Below the pieces are notes generated by a model. The model had not been told where the DNA came from. It worked only from the letters and a program-made list of their open reading frames with translations, and searched no databases. 7,267 nt of DNA. Origin: Arcanobacterium_A sp034173665 (GTDB taxonomy: Bacteria; Actinomycetota; Actinomycetes; Actinomycetales; Actinomycetaceae). The stretch's first letter is position 1. Every line of letters begins with the position of its first letter. Positions 1 to 5,904 of this stretch are shown piece after piece. Position numbers and translations under genes: made by a program. The stretch covers positions 1-7,267 of the forward strand of contig JAXFDG010000044.1 of the NCBI GenBank assembly GCA_034173665.1, read 5' to 3'.

Positions 1-219
1 GGACGATAAGCGTGGGGGAGAGCCACGTCGTCGTCTGGACTGAAGAACATTTCTTTGGAGCGCAGGCAGGCCAGGAAGCTCGACGTCATTGGCACACGAG
101 TTGTTGGAAAGCGCGAGGGCGTCGAAAGCCGCAGTAGTGCGCCGCGATGTAATTCCGCAATACAGAGTGTGAATTAGGGATACGCTAATCTAGTGCAAGA
201 ATACAATAACGTATTGCAG

Positions 220-245
220 GAATTCACTATTACAAGAATTCACTA
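220..245. repeat. 10-bp direct repeat, 16-bp period
   Basis: GAATTCACTA occurs at 220-229 and again at 236-245. The match extends to 13 bases with one mismatch if the preceding CA(g/a) is included. A palindromic CACTAGTG (241-248) overlaps the second copy. The repeat lies upstream of the hydrolase gene, so regulatory use or a small duplication are both possible. Confidence 0.8.
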
Positions 246-264
246 GTGTCTTGATTTAGAGTTT

Positions 265-291
265 TATCTGGGTGTCTAGCTATCTGGGTGT
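265..291. repeat. 11-bp direct repeat, 16-bp period
   Basis: TATCTGGGTGT occurs at 265-275 and 281-291, separated by CTAGC. The 16-bp period equals that of the repeat just upstream (220-245). The second copy lies 18 bases before the GGAGG ribosome binding site of the hydrolase gene, so it is probably in the 5' untranslated region or at the promoter. Confidence 0.8.
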
Positions 292-308
292 TGAGCTGAT
301 TTTCAATT

Positions 309-313
309 GGAGG
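309..313 (+). promoter_or_regulatory. Shine-Dalgarno that sets the hydrolase start
   Basis: GGAGG lies six bases before the ATG at 320. The frame is open back to a GTG at 272, but that codon has no ribosome binding site and would add 16 residues that do not resemble the family. The ATG at 320 is therefore the better start. Confidence 0.85.
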
Positions 314-319
314 TTATTG

Positions 320-1123
320 ATGAAATTAGCAATGCGGCGCACTGGGCCCGAAAGTAATTTGCCTCTAGTTTTATTGCACGCTTTGCCACTTTCTCAGTCG
401 ATGTGGGATGAAGTGCGCGCAGAGTTAGTTGATTTAGATGTGATTACTTTTGATGCTCCTGGATTCGGGCAGAGTCCGACAGTGGCGGAACTTGGAATTG
501 CAGATACTATCGCCGCCTATGCTGATCTAGTTCTTTCGCAACTAACCGAGAACGGAATTGAGCGTTTTGTTTTAGGTGGGTTATCGATGGGTGGGGCAAC
601 TGCATCTGAGATTTTCCGCCGCGCACCGCATCGTGTAGCTGGCTTGGCATTAATGGATACGAATATTGCTAGTGATCCGATTGAACGCCAATCTGCACGA
701 GAGATAATGGCGCAAAAAGCTGAGTCTGGCATGGGGTATGAATGTGTGCAGGATTGGACCAGGACAATGCTTGCTGCAGGAACGTCTGTTGAAATTCGTC
801 AAGCATTAGACCAAGAATTTAAGGAATTTACTGGGGCAAGTTTTGCTTGGGCGCAGCGGGCGATGGCATCGCGTGCGAATAATGAATTATTCTTGCGTGA
901 ATTATGCGGGCCATTATTACTTGTGCGTGGGGTGGAGGATCCTGGTTGTAGTAGCGAGATGTTGGAACGGTGGGCTGAGATTTATACAAGCGTAAATAAA
1001 GCGCCGGCTCCAAGAATCGTGGAGATTCCCGGAGCCGGACATTTTACTGCGAATGAGCAGCCGAAATTATTGGCGCAAGAATTGCGAGGCTTTTATTATT
1101 TAGCGTTATCGACCAGTGTTTGA
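320..1123 (+). CDS. alpha/beta-hydrolase fold protein
   Basis: A 267-residue alpha/beta hydrolase, a usual length for a single-domain member. An LHALPLS segment with His20 forms the oxyanion-hole side, DAPGFGQS (45-52) is the usual DxPGxGxS turn, and GLSMGG places the nucleophile Ser89. GVEDPG offers Asp207 as the acid, and GAGHFTANEQP supplies the catalytic His241. The fold is clear from this ordered set. The substrate is not: relatives include esterases, C-C bond hydrolases, 3-oxoadipate enol-lactonase-like and peptidase-like enzymes, and the cap region (about 113-195) shows nothing diagnostic to me. No signal peptide is seen, so it should be cytoplasmic. The 3' end overlaps the convergent coiled-coil gene by 28 bp, with no terminator between them, so sense-antisense transcript pairing is possible. 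It has no same-strand partner gene to hint at a pathway. Confidence 0.93.
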   Translation: MKLAMRRTGPESNLPLVLLHALPLSQSMWDEVRAELVDLDVITFDAPGFGQSPTVAELGIADTIAAYADLVLSQLTENGIERFVLGGLSMGGATASEIFRRAPHRVAGLALMDTNIASDPIERQSAREIMAQKAESGMGYECVQDWTRTMLAAGTSVEIRQALDQEFKEFTGASFAWAQRAMASRANNELFLRELCGPLLLVRGVEDPGCSSEMLERWAEIYTSVNKAPAPRIVEIPGAGHFTANEQPKLLAQELRGFYYLALSTSV

Positions 1124-2334
1124 ATAGCTAGTGATTCTGCTGTTCCCGAGAGAAGAGCACGCATATCCTCAAGGTAGGAACTTAGGTTATTGCGTTGTTC
1201 CGTAAGGGAAGCGATGTGATCATCGGCTTCTTTACGGCGAGCTCGAGCTTCGTCTTCTGCAGAAGTGCGAAGCTCACGAGCTTCTTCTTGAGCTTGATTA
1301 ACAAGTTTTGCAGCATCCGCACGAGCATTTTCAAGTAGTTCGAGGGCTTCTTGCGTGCTAGATTCGCGGAGTTCGGTTGCGCGCCGAGTTGCTTGGGCTA
1401 CAAGCCGTTCTGCTTCTTCTGATTTTTCGCGAGCAAGAGCCATAATTGCTTCTGCTTTTTCCCGCAGATTCTTCTCATTTTCAGATAATGATTCTGCAGA
1501 AGCTTGAGCGGCCGCAGCGATCTCAGATTCAGCTTGTGAGCGCATTTGCGCTACTTCTTCTGCGGCAGCACTGCGGAGCTTTGTTGTTTCTACTTGTGCC
1601 GCTGTTCGCATCTGGGTAACTTCTGTTTCAACTTCTGTGCGAAGTTGCGCGAGTTCTGTTTCAACTGCAGTGCGCATTGCTGTTAGTTCATTTTCGGTAT
1701 TCGTGCGCATAGCACTCGTTTCGTCGCGGGTCGTATTCCGTTTAATTGTTAATTCAGAATGGGTTCGTGCCTTTAATTCGGAAAGTTCATGTTCGGTTTG
1801 GCTCCGAAGATTCGCCACTTCTGTTTCTACTTCTGCACGTAATAACTCCGCATTTCTTTTTGCTGAATCAAGCATCTCTGCGCAGCTAGAATCAGTGCTA
1901 GCGATTTTTGCATCAGTTTCGCTTTTCGTGCGAGAAGTGAGTTCCTGAGCTTCGGTGCGTGCGCGTTTGAGAAGATCTTGGCTTTCAATCTCTGCAGCTT
2001 TTACTAACTTATCCGCTTGGAGCTGTGCTTTTTCGAGTATCTGGTTGGCTTCTTGGCGGGACCGAGTCATCACATCTAAAGCCTGCTCTTCAGTTGAACG
2101 TAGAAGACGCTCAACTCGAGAACCGAGTACCGAATATGATGGGCGTTCTGATTCATTAATACTTGATTGCGCTTGTGCAAGCTGACCAGAAAGTTGCAAG
2201 ATTTGTGAATCTAAATGGGCAACTTGTTTTCTAGTTTGTTGGAGGGAATCGTTAAGCTCCGCAATTTTTGCTTCCACTTGTGCTCGATCGTATCCACGAA
2301 TAACGATTGGGAACAAAGGTTGAGTTTCAGTCAT
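1096..2334 (-). CDS. DivIVA/Scy-like long coiled-coil protein (polar growth or cytoskeletal type)
   Basis: A 412-residue, almost wholly coiled-coil protein. Residues 7-31 carry the DivIVA-like N-terminal signature FPIVIRGYDRAQVEAKIAEL, as in actinobacterial DivIVA/Wag31, Scy and FilP-type proteins, which gather at negatively curved or growing poles. A first coil (about 20-58) leads to a short break with Pro65 and Gly71. From residue 76 to 383 the sequence divides without a gap into 28 eleven-residue units, the regular core being 164-273. The C-terminal 29 residues are less regular. There is one cysteine (Cys151) and no signal peptide or membrane helix. The start is well supported: AGGAG lies at 2342-2346, seven bases before the ATG. 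Such proteins are often misnamed cellulose-binding proteins in actinobacterial annotations. The family role in polar scaffolding is established knowledge; its role here is inference. The gene diverges from the membrane protein/lipoprotein pair, which might share an envelope role. Confidence 0.88.
   Translation of the reverse strand: MTETQPLFPIVIRGYDRAQVEAKIAELNDSLQQTRKQVAHLDSQILQLSGQLAQAQSSINESERPSYSVLGSRVERLLRSTEEQALDVMTRSRQEANQILEKAQLQADKLVKAAEIESQDLLKRARTEAQELTSRTKSETDAKIASTDSSCAEMLDSAKRNAELLRAEVETEVANLRSQTEHELSELKARTHSELTIKRNTTRDETSAMRTNTENELTAMRTAVETELAQLRTEVETEVTQMRTAAQVETTKLRSAAAEEVAQMRSQAESEIAAAAQASAESLSENEKNLREKAEAIMALAREKSEEAERLVAQATRRATELRESSTQEALELLENARADAAKLVNQAQEEARELRTSAEDEARARRKEADDHIASLTEQRNNLSSYLEDMRALLSGTAESLAIQTLVDNAK
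1186..2109 (-). repeat. Array of 28 hendecad (11-residue, 33-bp) coding units
   Basis: Residues 76-383 of the coiled-coil protein fall into consecutive 11-mers. The best-conserved run reads LLRAEVETEVA, NLRSQTEHELS, ELKARTHSELT, IKRNTTRDETS, AMRTNTENELT, AMRTAVETELA, QLRTEVETEVT, QMRTAAQVETT, KLRSAAAEEVA, QMRSQAESEIA (residues 164-273, bases 1516-1845). The consensus is roughly xxRt-x-x-E-x-E-xx. The 33-bp period also shows in the DNA: TTCTGTTTCAACT (plus-strand spelling) recurs at 1621-1633 and 1654-1666. Hendecads favour a straight or slightly right-handed coil, unlike ordinary heptads. Confidence 0.85.
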
Positions 2335-2467
2335 TTAATCGCTCCTAGCTTGGTTATGCAATAAGCGTACCGGTAATACTTGCTGAAAACACGCTAGGTA
2401 TCACTGTATTTTGTGGGTATATGGCTATTACAACAGATTTCAGTCCGAAGAATTGTTGCCAAATCGT

Positions 2468-2473
2468 TATAAT
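2468..2473 (+). promoter_or_regulatory. Candidate -10 box for the membrane protein/lipoprotein pair
   Basis: TATAAT is a perfect -10 hexamer 56 bases before the first gene of the pair. No good -35 is seen at normal spacing (CCGAAG at 2445-2450), so activation or a weak promoter is possible. On the other strand, for the coiled-coil gene, only a weak pair is seen: TTGTAA (2428-2433) and AATACA (2405-2410) with a 17-base spacer. Confidence 0.45.
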
Positions 2474-2529
2474 CGAGTTTAGGGAATCGAATATTTCGGT
2501 TCAATGGCGGAAAGAGAATTATTTTGAAG

Positions 2530-3768
2530 ATGACTACGAAACGGGTCGCAGGACTCGTCTTGAGCGTTCTTGGAATCGCACTTGCACTGTTCGCATTAGT
2601 GTATGGGAACTTGCGTGATACCGAGAAGAAAATTACAGCGAAATCTGCGGCGTCCGAATCGGTCTTTGTATATACCGAAACCGGGGTTCTTGATTTAGTT
2701 GAGCCAAAAGTAACGGTTGAATTGACAGCAGCTGAAGGAAAAGTTGTTTGGGGGCTTGCAAAGACCCAAGATGCTGTGGCTTATATTGGGAAATCTTCAG
2801 CTACGAAGATTACTGGTCTAAAAAATTGGACTACTTTATCAACTGCAGAAGTAGCGGGCGACGAGGCTGCCTCAACTGCTGATGTAACAGCCTTAAAAGA
2901 TGGGACTTTGAACTTTTTAGCTGCACCTATCTGGGAAGAATCTGGTGAGGGTGAAGGCAGCGCTAAGGTAGCTCTTGAACTGAATCCAGAGCTGGCGCGT
3001 TCACTTGTAGCTACAACAACCACTGGAGTTGCTCCTGAGCTTTCCTTTACTTGGATTAAGTCCACAGGTGATTTCCCATTGTTGCAATATCTTTTGTGTG
3101 GATTATTAGCCGCTCTTATTGGCTTGTATTTACTCTTTACCGAAGGGCTAGCTCGGAATCGGATTGATTATTTCCGTAAGCGCGAGGCTGGAAAGCAAGA
3201 AAAGCGTGATGCTTTTGCGAGTGCCGAAACTTCAGTGCTACCAGTTTTTGAAGGTGATCTTGCCGATCCGCAGCTAGATCGTGATGTGCAAAAGCAGCAC
3301 ACAGATGCAGCTTTTGGCGCGGCTATCTTACCGGGAACTTCGCGAACCATTGGACTTCGTGAACGAGAATTACCAGAGTCAGAACGAATTCTTCTCGGAG
3401 ATTTAACCCCAGAAAATTATTCAGCTACAGCAGATGAAAATTATTCAGCTGAATCTGATTCTGAAGGAAATACTGAAGAAAATATTGACGAAAATCGCAC
3501 CGGGTTTGTTGATTCTTCTGAAACTTTAACTGATTCAGGAGATGCTGTAGAAGGAAAAGCTGCAGAAAATTCTGATGTGAAGGGTGACTGGAAAGCCCTT
3601 TGGGATTTTGACGTTGCAGCGGAAGATGCTGTTGTATCTGAAATTAATGAAGGTGAACTTGATAAGTCTGATTTTGCGAAAGAAAATCAGACGGAAGAAA
3701 ACGCCTTTGCTAAGGACGTGGCGGATGAGTCTGAAGAATCGACAGAGGAAGGAGGCCAAGATGCGTAA
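2530..3768 (+). CDS. Membrane protein: two helices, extracytoplasmic domain, long acidic cytoplasmic tail
   Basis: A 412-residue protein I cannot assign to a named family. Residues 6-26 form a membrane helix preceded by KR, so the N-terminus should be inside. Residues 27-183 form an outside domain rich in Ala, Thr and Glu. Residues 184-204 form a second helix, followed by basic residues (ARNR, RKREAGKQEKR) that support an inside C-terminus. The remaining ~200 residues are low-complexity and strongly acidic, with an ENYSA-containing duplication, a WKALWDFDV patch about 55 residues from the end and a Glu-rich terminus, so probably disordered. The start is uncertain: a TTG at 2524 lies seven bases after GGAAAGAG (2509-2516), a better spacing than the 13 bases to the ATG at 2530; the choice adds only two residues. 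The stop overlaps the lipoprotein start by 8 bp, so the two are probably translationally coupled and act together at the membrane. The charged tail may bind a cytoplasmic partner; this is inference. Confidence 0.85.
   Translation: MTTKRVAGLVLSVLGIALALFALVYGNLRDTEKKITAKSAASESVFVYTETGVLDLVEPKVTVELTAAEGKVVWGLAKTQDAVAYIGKSSATKITGLKNWTTLSTAEVAGDEAASTADVTALKDGTLNFLAAPIWEESGEGEGSAKVALELNPELARSLVATTTTGVAPELSFTWIKSTGDFPLLQYLLCGLLAALIGLYLLFTEGLARNRIDYFRKREAGKQEKRDAFASAETSVLPVFEGDLADPQLDRDVQKQHTDAAFGAAILPGTSRTIGLRERELPESERILLGDLTPENYSATADENYSAESDSEGNTEENIDENRTGFVDSSETLTDSGDAVEGKAAENSDVKGDWKALWDFDVAAEDAVVSEINEGELDKSDFAKENQTEENAFAKDVADESEESTEEGGQDA
3412..3450 (+). repeat. 15-bp direct repeat in the acidic tail, 24-bp period
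   Basis: GAAAATTATTCAGCT occurs at 3412-3426 and 3436-3450, encoding ENYSA twice (ENYSATAD then ENYSAESD). The exact DNA match suggests a recent in-frame 24-bp duplication, which would be tolerated in a disordered tail. Confidence 0.85.
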
Positions 3769-4762
3769 GTCAGTTTCTCTTGCTGTGATTCTCGTGGCGG
3801 GATTAGGACTATCAGCTTGTGCAAGTGAAGCAGCGCTTCCGAAACCTGTTATTGATCGTTCTGTAGAAACAATTGTTGATGAGGCAAAGTTTGCCGATCT
3901 TTTAACATCTGTAAAGAAGTCAGTGGAGGCTGCAGATTCGGCTAATACTGTGAAAGAACTTGGGGCAAATGTTGCTGGGCCAATTCGTACTCAGCGTGAA
4001 GCTCAATATAAGCTGAAATCAATTCTCGGAGACAGCTATAAGTTGCCGTCTATCGTAATTGATCCGGAAGCAACTCTGATTGCTTCTGGTACGGCGTATC
4101 CAAGAACTGTCGCAACAATTGCTGCTCCTACCGGGGATCAAAATTTTCAGACGCTTAATGTTTGGAATCAAGCTAGTGTACGTGAAAATTACAAACTTTG
4201 GGGGCAAGCTTACCTTTTCCCTGGCTTAGATCTTCCGGCGTTGAAATCAAATCTTGACGACACTGCCGGATATCCAGAAGTTGATGTTGCGAAATATGCT
4301 GCAGACCCAGCAGCTTTATTAGAGAATTATGCGCAATACTTAAATGGTGCTGAAGCAAAGGTTAAGTTTGCGGAAGATGATGCAATTCTGACCCAGATTA
4401 CTGCGCAAAAAGACCGCTTAACAAAGGCTGTTGCAGATTTAGCAACCGTTTCAATTAAGAGTGCTGCAAGCAAAAATGGGTTTAAAGTTATTCCGACTGA
4501 AGATAACGGTCTAATTGTAGTTGGTGAGGTTGATTATCAACTCTCTGTGGACCGTCAGGATGAAGAAGCGACGCTTCGACTTCGCGGAGAAATCGGCGCT
4601 CTCGGCACTGGCAAAGCTGATGGGGTTCTGGATGTAAAGAAGAAACTTACGGCAAAGTATTCACTGCTTACTGCATTCTATGTGCCGGCTGCTGGTAGCG
4701 ATGCGCAAGTGCAGGTTATTGGAGCAGCGTCACCAACTTTGCTTTCAGTAACGAATGAATAA
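3761..4762 (+). CDS. Secreted lipoprotein of unknown function (possibly DUF8094-like)
   Basis: A 333-residue lipoprotein. The N-terminus MRKSVSLAVILVAGLGLSAC is a classic lipoprotein signal with lipobox LSAC, so Cys20 should be lipidated and anchored to the outer face of the membrane; it is the only cysteine. The start at 3761 is set by AAGGAGG (3749-3755), five bases upstream and inside the preceding gene. The frame is open further upstream, but that extension overlaps the membrane protein and would bury the signal peptide. Residues 71-84 (VAGPIRTQREAQYK), a YPR segment near 110, and 141-160 (RENYKLWGQAYLFPGLDLPA) recall an actinobacterial lipoprotein family that I tentatively link to DUF8094; this is from memory and unchecked. 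No catalytic motif is visible. The C-terminal part (about 235-333) alternates hydrophobic and polar residues like a beta-rich domain. It is coupled to the membrane protein upstream and followed by a terminator-like hairpin. Confidence 0.9.
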   Translation: MRKSVSLAVILVAGLGLSACASEAALPKPVIDRSVETIVDEAKFADLLTSVKKSVEAADSANTVKELGANVAGPIRTQREAQYKLKSILGDSYKLPSIVIDPEATLIASGTAYPRTVATIAAPTGDQNFQTLNVWNQASVRENYKLWGQAYLFPGLDLPALKSNLDDTAGYPEVDVAKYAADPAALLENYAQYLNGAEAKVKFAEDDAILTQITAQKDRLTKAVADLATVSIKSAASKNGFKVIPTEDNGLIVVGEVDYQLSVDRQDEEATLRLRGEIGALGTGKADGVLDVKKKLTAKYSLLTAFYVPAAGSDAQVQVIGAASPTLLSVTNE

Positions 4763-4808
4763 TTTGTTAGTGTTCTTACTTTCGGAAATTTCCTAAGGGT
4801 AATAAAGT

Positions 4809-4842
4809 AAATAGCGGCACAGATTTCTGTGCCGCTATTTTT
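4809..4842 (+). terminator. Rho-independent-type hairpin after the lipoprotein gene
   Basis: Perfect 15-base arms (AAATAGCGGCACAGA at 4809-4823 and its complement at 4826-4840) are separated by TT, so the real loop must open a pair or two. A five-base T run (4838-4842) closes it. It begins 46 bases after the lipoprotein stop. The hairpin ends directly before the Shine-Dalgarno of the YbbN-like gene, leaving no room for a promoter between them. It may therefore end only part of the upstream transcript, or form part of the YbbN leader. Confidence 0.85.
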
Positions 4843-4843
4843 A

Positions 4844-4849
4844 AAGGAG
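4844..4849 (+). promoter_or_regulatory. Shine-Dalgarno abutting the terminator hairpin
   Basis: AAGGAG lies four bases before the ATG at 4854 and one base after the T run of the hairpin. A folded hairpin would end right at the ribosome footprint. This placement is unusual and could affect translation as well as transcription. Confidence 0.8.
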
Positions 4850-4853
4850 CATT

Positions 4854-5813
4854 ATGTCAAACTTCGAATTTGCGGCATCTTTGTCGGGGGCAGTAGATCT
4901 TTCAGCGCTTGCAAATAAACCGAACCCAGCTGAATCTCAACTTTCTTCTGATGTGGCGTCTTCGCAGATTATTTCCAGCCCTTTGGCTCAGGATATTGAT
5001 ACCAATAATCTCCAATCATTTTTCGAGCTTTCATTACATGTCCCACTTATTATTGGGTTCCACTCGCCGCATTCACCAAATTCGCAACAGTTGCGGGAAA
5101 AATTAATTGATTTAGTGGGGGAATACCAAGGGCGAATTGGAGTTGGTTTTCTTTCTACTGACGATGAGCCACAAATTGCGGCAATGTTTGAGGTACGAGG
5201 AGTTCCGGCAATGGTTGCTGTTGTGCAAGGTCAGCCGATTCCTTTAGTGCAAGGTTTGCCTTCTGATGCAGAACTAAAGCAATTATTTGAGCAACTTCTT
5301 GTGGCAGCGAAACAATCAGGGATGCAGGGAGTGTTGAGCGGTGAAGGGGACTTGGCAGATTCTCAAGAACCTGAGCTTCCACCTTTACATCAAGAAGCTC
5401 TAGCAGCTTTAGAAACTGGAGATTTGGACACTGCTCACGCGAAGTATTCGCAGGCGGTGAAAGAAAATTCGCATGATTTTGAAGCGCTTAGTGCAATGCG
5501 GCAGATTGAATTAATGCAGAGAATTGCTTTGCTGAATCCAGAACGCTCACCGGAACGCTCAAATGAAATTTTACATATTGCCCGTGATGCAGGGCTTGGT
5601 GATTTTGAAAAGCAACTTGAGGCTGCTGATATTGAAGTTGCCTTTGGTCGTCCGGATGCGGCTTTTGCGCGCTTGATTGATACTGTGCGGGAGCATAACG
5701 GGGAAGCTCGCGATACCGTGCGAAAGCGTCTTCTTGAATATTTTGAAGCCCTCGGAGCTACTTCTGAGCTTGTGATTCAAGCTCGGAAAGCACTGACCAA
5801 TGCTCTATTTTAA
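4854..5813 (+). CDS. ybbN: YbbN-like protein: cysteine-less thioredoxin fold plus TPR region
   Basis: A 319-residue protein with three parts. Residues 1-50 are polar and probably disordered, common in actinobacterial members. Residues about 50-155 form a thioredoxin fold: IIGFHSPHSPNSQQL aligns with the usual FWAPWCGPCKQL, with both active-site cysteines replaced by serine (Ser74, Ser77), and RGVPA supplies the cis-Pro118. The whole protein lacks cysteine, so it cannot do thiol-disulfide exchange. Residues about 178-319 form a helical tetratricopeptide-like region (HQEALAALETGDLDTAHAKY is a clear repeat). E. coli YbbN/CnoX hands clients to chaperones, and a holdase or co-chaperone role is likely here, though not shown. 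In mycobacteria a thioredoxin-like gene sits near glgB/glgE, as I recall, which fits a carbohydrate gene being close by. The start has AAGGAG four bases upstream, attached to the hairpin at 4809-4842. Confidence 0.9.
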   Translation: MSNFEFAASLSGAVDLSALANKPNPAESQLSSDVASSQIISSPLAQDIDTNNLQSFFELSLHVPLIIGFHSPHSPNSQQLREKLIDLVGEYQGRIGVGFLSTDDEPQIAAMFEVRGVPAMVAVVQGQPIPLVQGLPSDAELKQLFEQLLVAAKQSGMQGVLSGEGDLADSQEPELPPLHQEALAALETGDLDTAHAKYSQAVKENSHDFEALSAMRQIELMQRIALLNPERSPERSNEILHIARDAGLGDFEKQLEAADIEVAFGRPDAAFARLIDTVREHNGEARDTVRKRLLEYFEALGATSELVIQARKALTNALF

Positions 5814-5814
5814 G

Positions 5815-5846
5815 AAGTTTTCAGAAGTCTAGTCTTCAGAACTTTT
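5815..5846. terminator. Weak hairpin between convergent genes
   Basis: AAGTT-TTCA-GAAG (5815-5827) can pair with CTTC-AG-AACTT (5834-5844) across a six-base loop, with an internal bulge, followed by TT. Its near-symmetry could serve both the YbbN-like gene and the LacI-type gene, but the stem is AT-rich and interrupted. Confidence 0.35.
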
Positions 5847-5857
5847 AAGTCAGATTT

Positions 5858-5898
5858 TTCAAGAAGTTAGTTAGAACGTTCAAGAAGATTTAGAACTG
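5858..5898. repeat. Imperfect tandem repeat, ~21-bp unit
   Basis: TTCAAGAAG occurs at 5858-5866 and 5879-5887, each followed by a variant of TTAG(TT)AGAAC. Two related TTCAGAA(g/c) motifs lie just upstream (5820-5827 and 5835-5842). A palindromic GAACGTTC (5873-5880) joins the two units. It fills the spacer between the convergent genes. Confidence 0.7.
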
Positions 5899-5904
5899 CC
5901 CTAT

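Larger units (their letters stand above)
1..319. other. Leader region without an assignable gene; GC-rich to AT-rich switch
   Basis: No complete gene is visible. Positions 1-150 are about 60% GC by hand count, while 181-240 are about 32%, so composition changes sharply near 160. Within the GC-rich part, a minus-strand frame stays open from about 173 to the window edge. From an ATG at 87-89 its codons mostly end in G or C, and it would encode a partial product beginning MTSSFLACLRSKEMFFSP, but there is no Shine-Dalgarno before that ATG and I do not recognise the product. A plus-strand frame from base 2 ends at a TGA at 41-43 (tail DDKRGGEPRRRLD) and could instead be the end of an upstream gene. 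I cannot choose between them. The AT-rich half (160-319) probably holds the promoter of the hydrolase gene, but no convincing -35/-10 pair was found. Confidence 0.5.

Noticed and set aside
1..160. Structural RNA (tmRNA, RNase P RNA, SRP RNA) in the GC-rich edge
   Set aside because: I looked for the tmRNA tag and start, RNase P core and SRP core motifs and found none.
272..319. GTG at 272 as the hydrolase start
   Set aside because: No Shine-Dalgarno, it lies in the second direct repeat region, and GGAGG sits correctly for the ATG at 320.
1516..1845. CRISPR-like or tandem-repeat array
   Set aside because: The 33-bp period is a coding hendecad repeat without conserved repeat/unique spacer structure; no cas genes are near.
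1637..2185. Open plus-strand frames of 103 and 76 codons opposite the coiled-coil gene
   Set aside because: They are antisense shadows created by the repetitive 33-bp coding units; no ribosome binding site and an Arg/Ser/Val-rich composition that mirrors the real gene.
2368..2375. TACCGGTA palindrome in the divergent region
   Set aside because: Only eight bases, with no second copy nearby; too short to call an operator.
2421..2618. 65-codon plus-strand frame starting at ATG 2421
   Set aside because: It spans the TATAAT box and overlaps the start of the membrane protein gene out of frame, with no ribosome binding site.
3584..3760. Upstream extension of the lipoprotein frame to ATG 3584
   Set aside because: It lies inside the membrane protein gene in another frame and would place 59 residues before an intact lipoprotein signal peptide.
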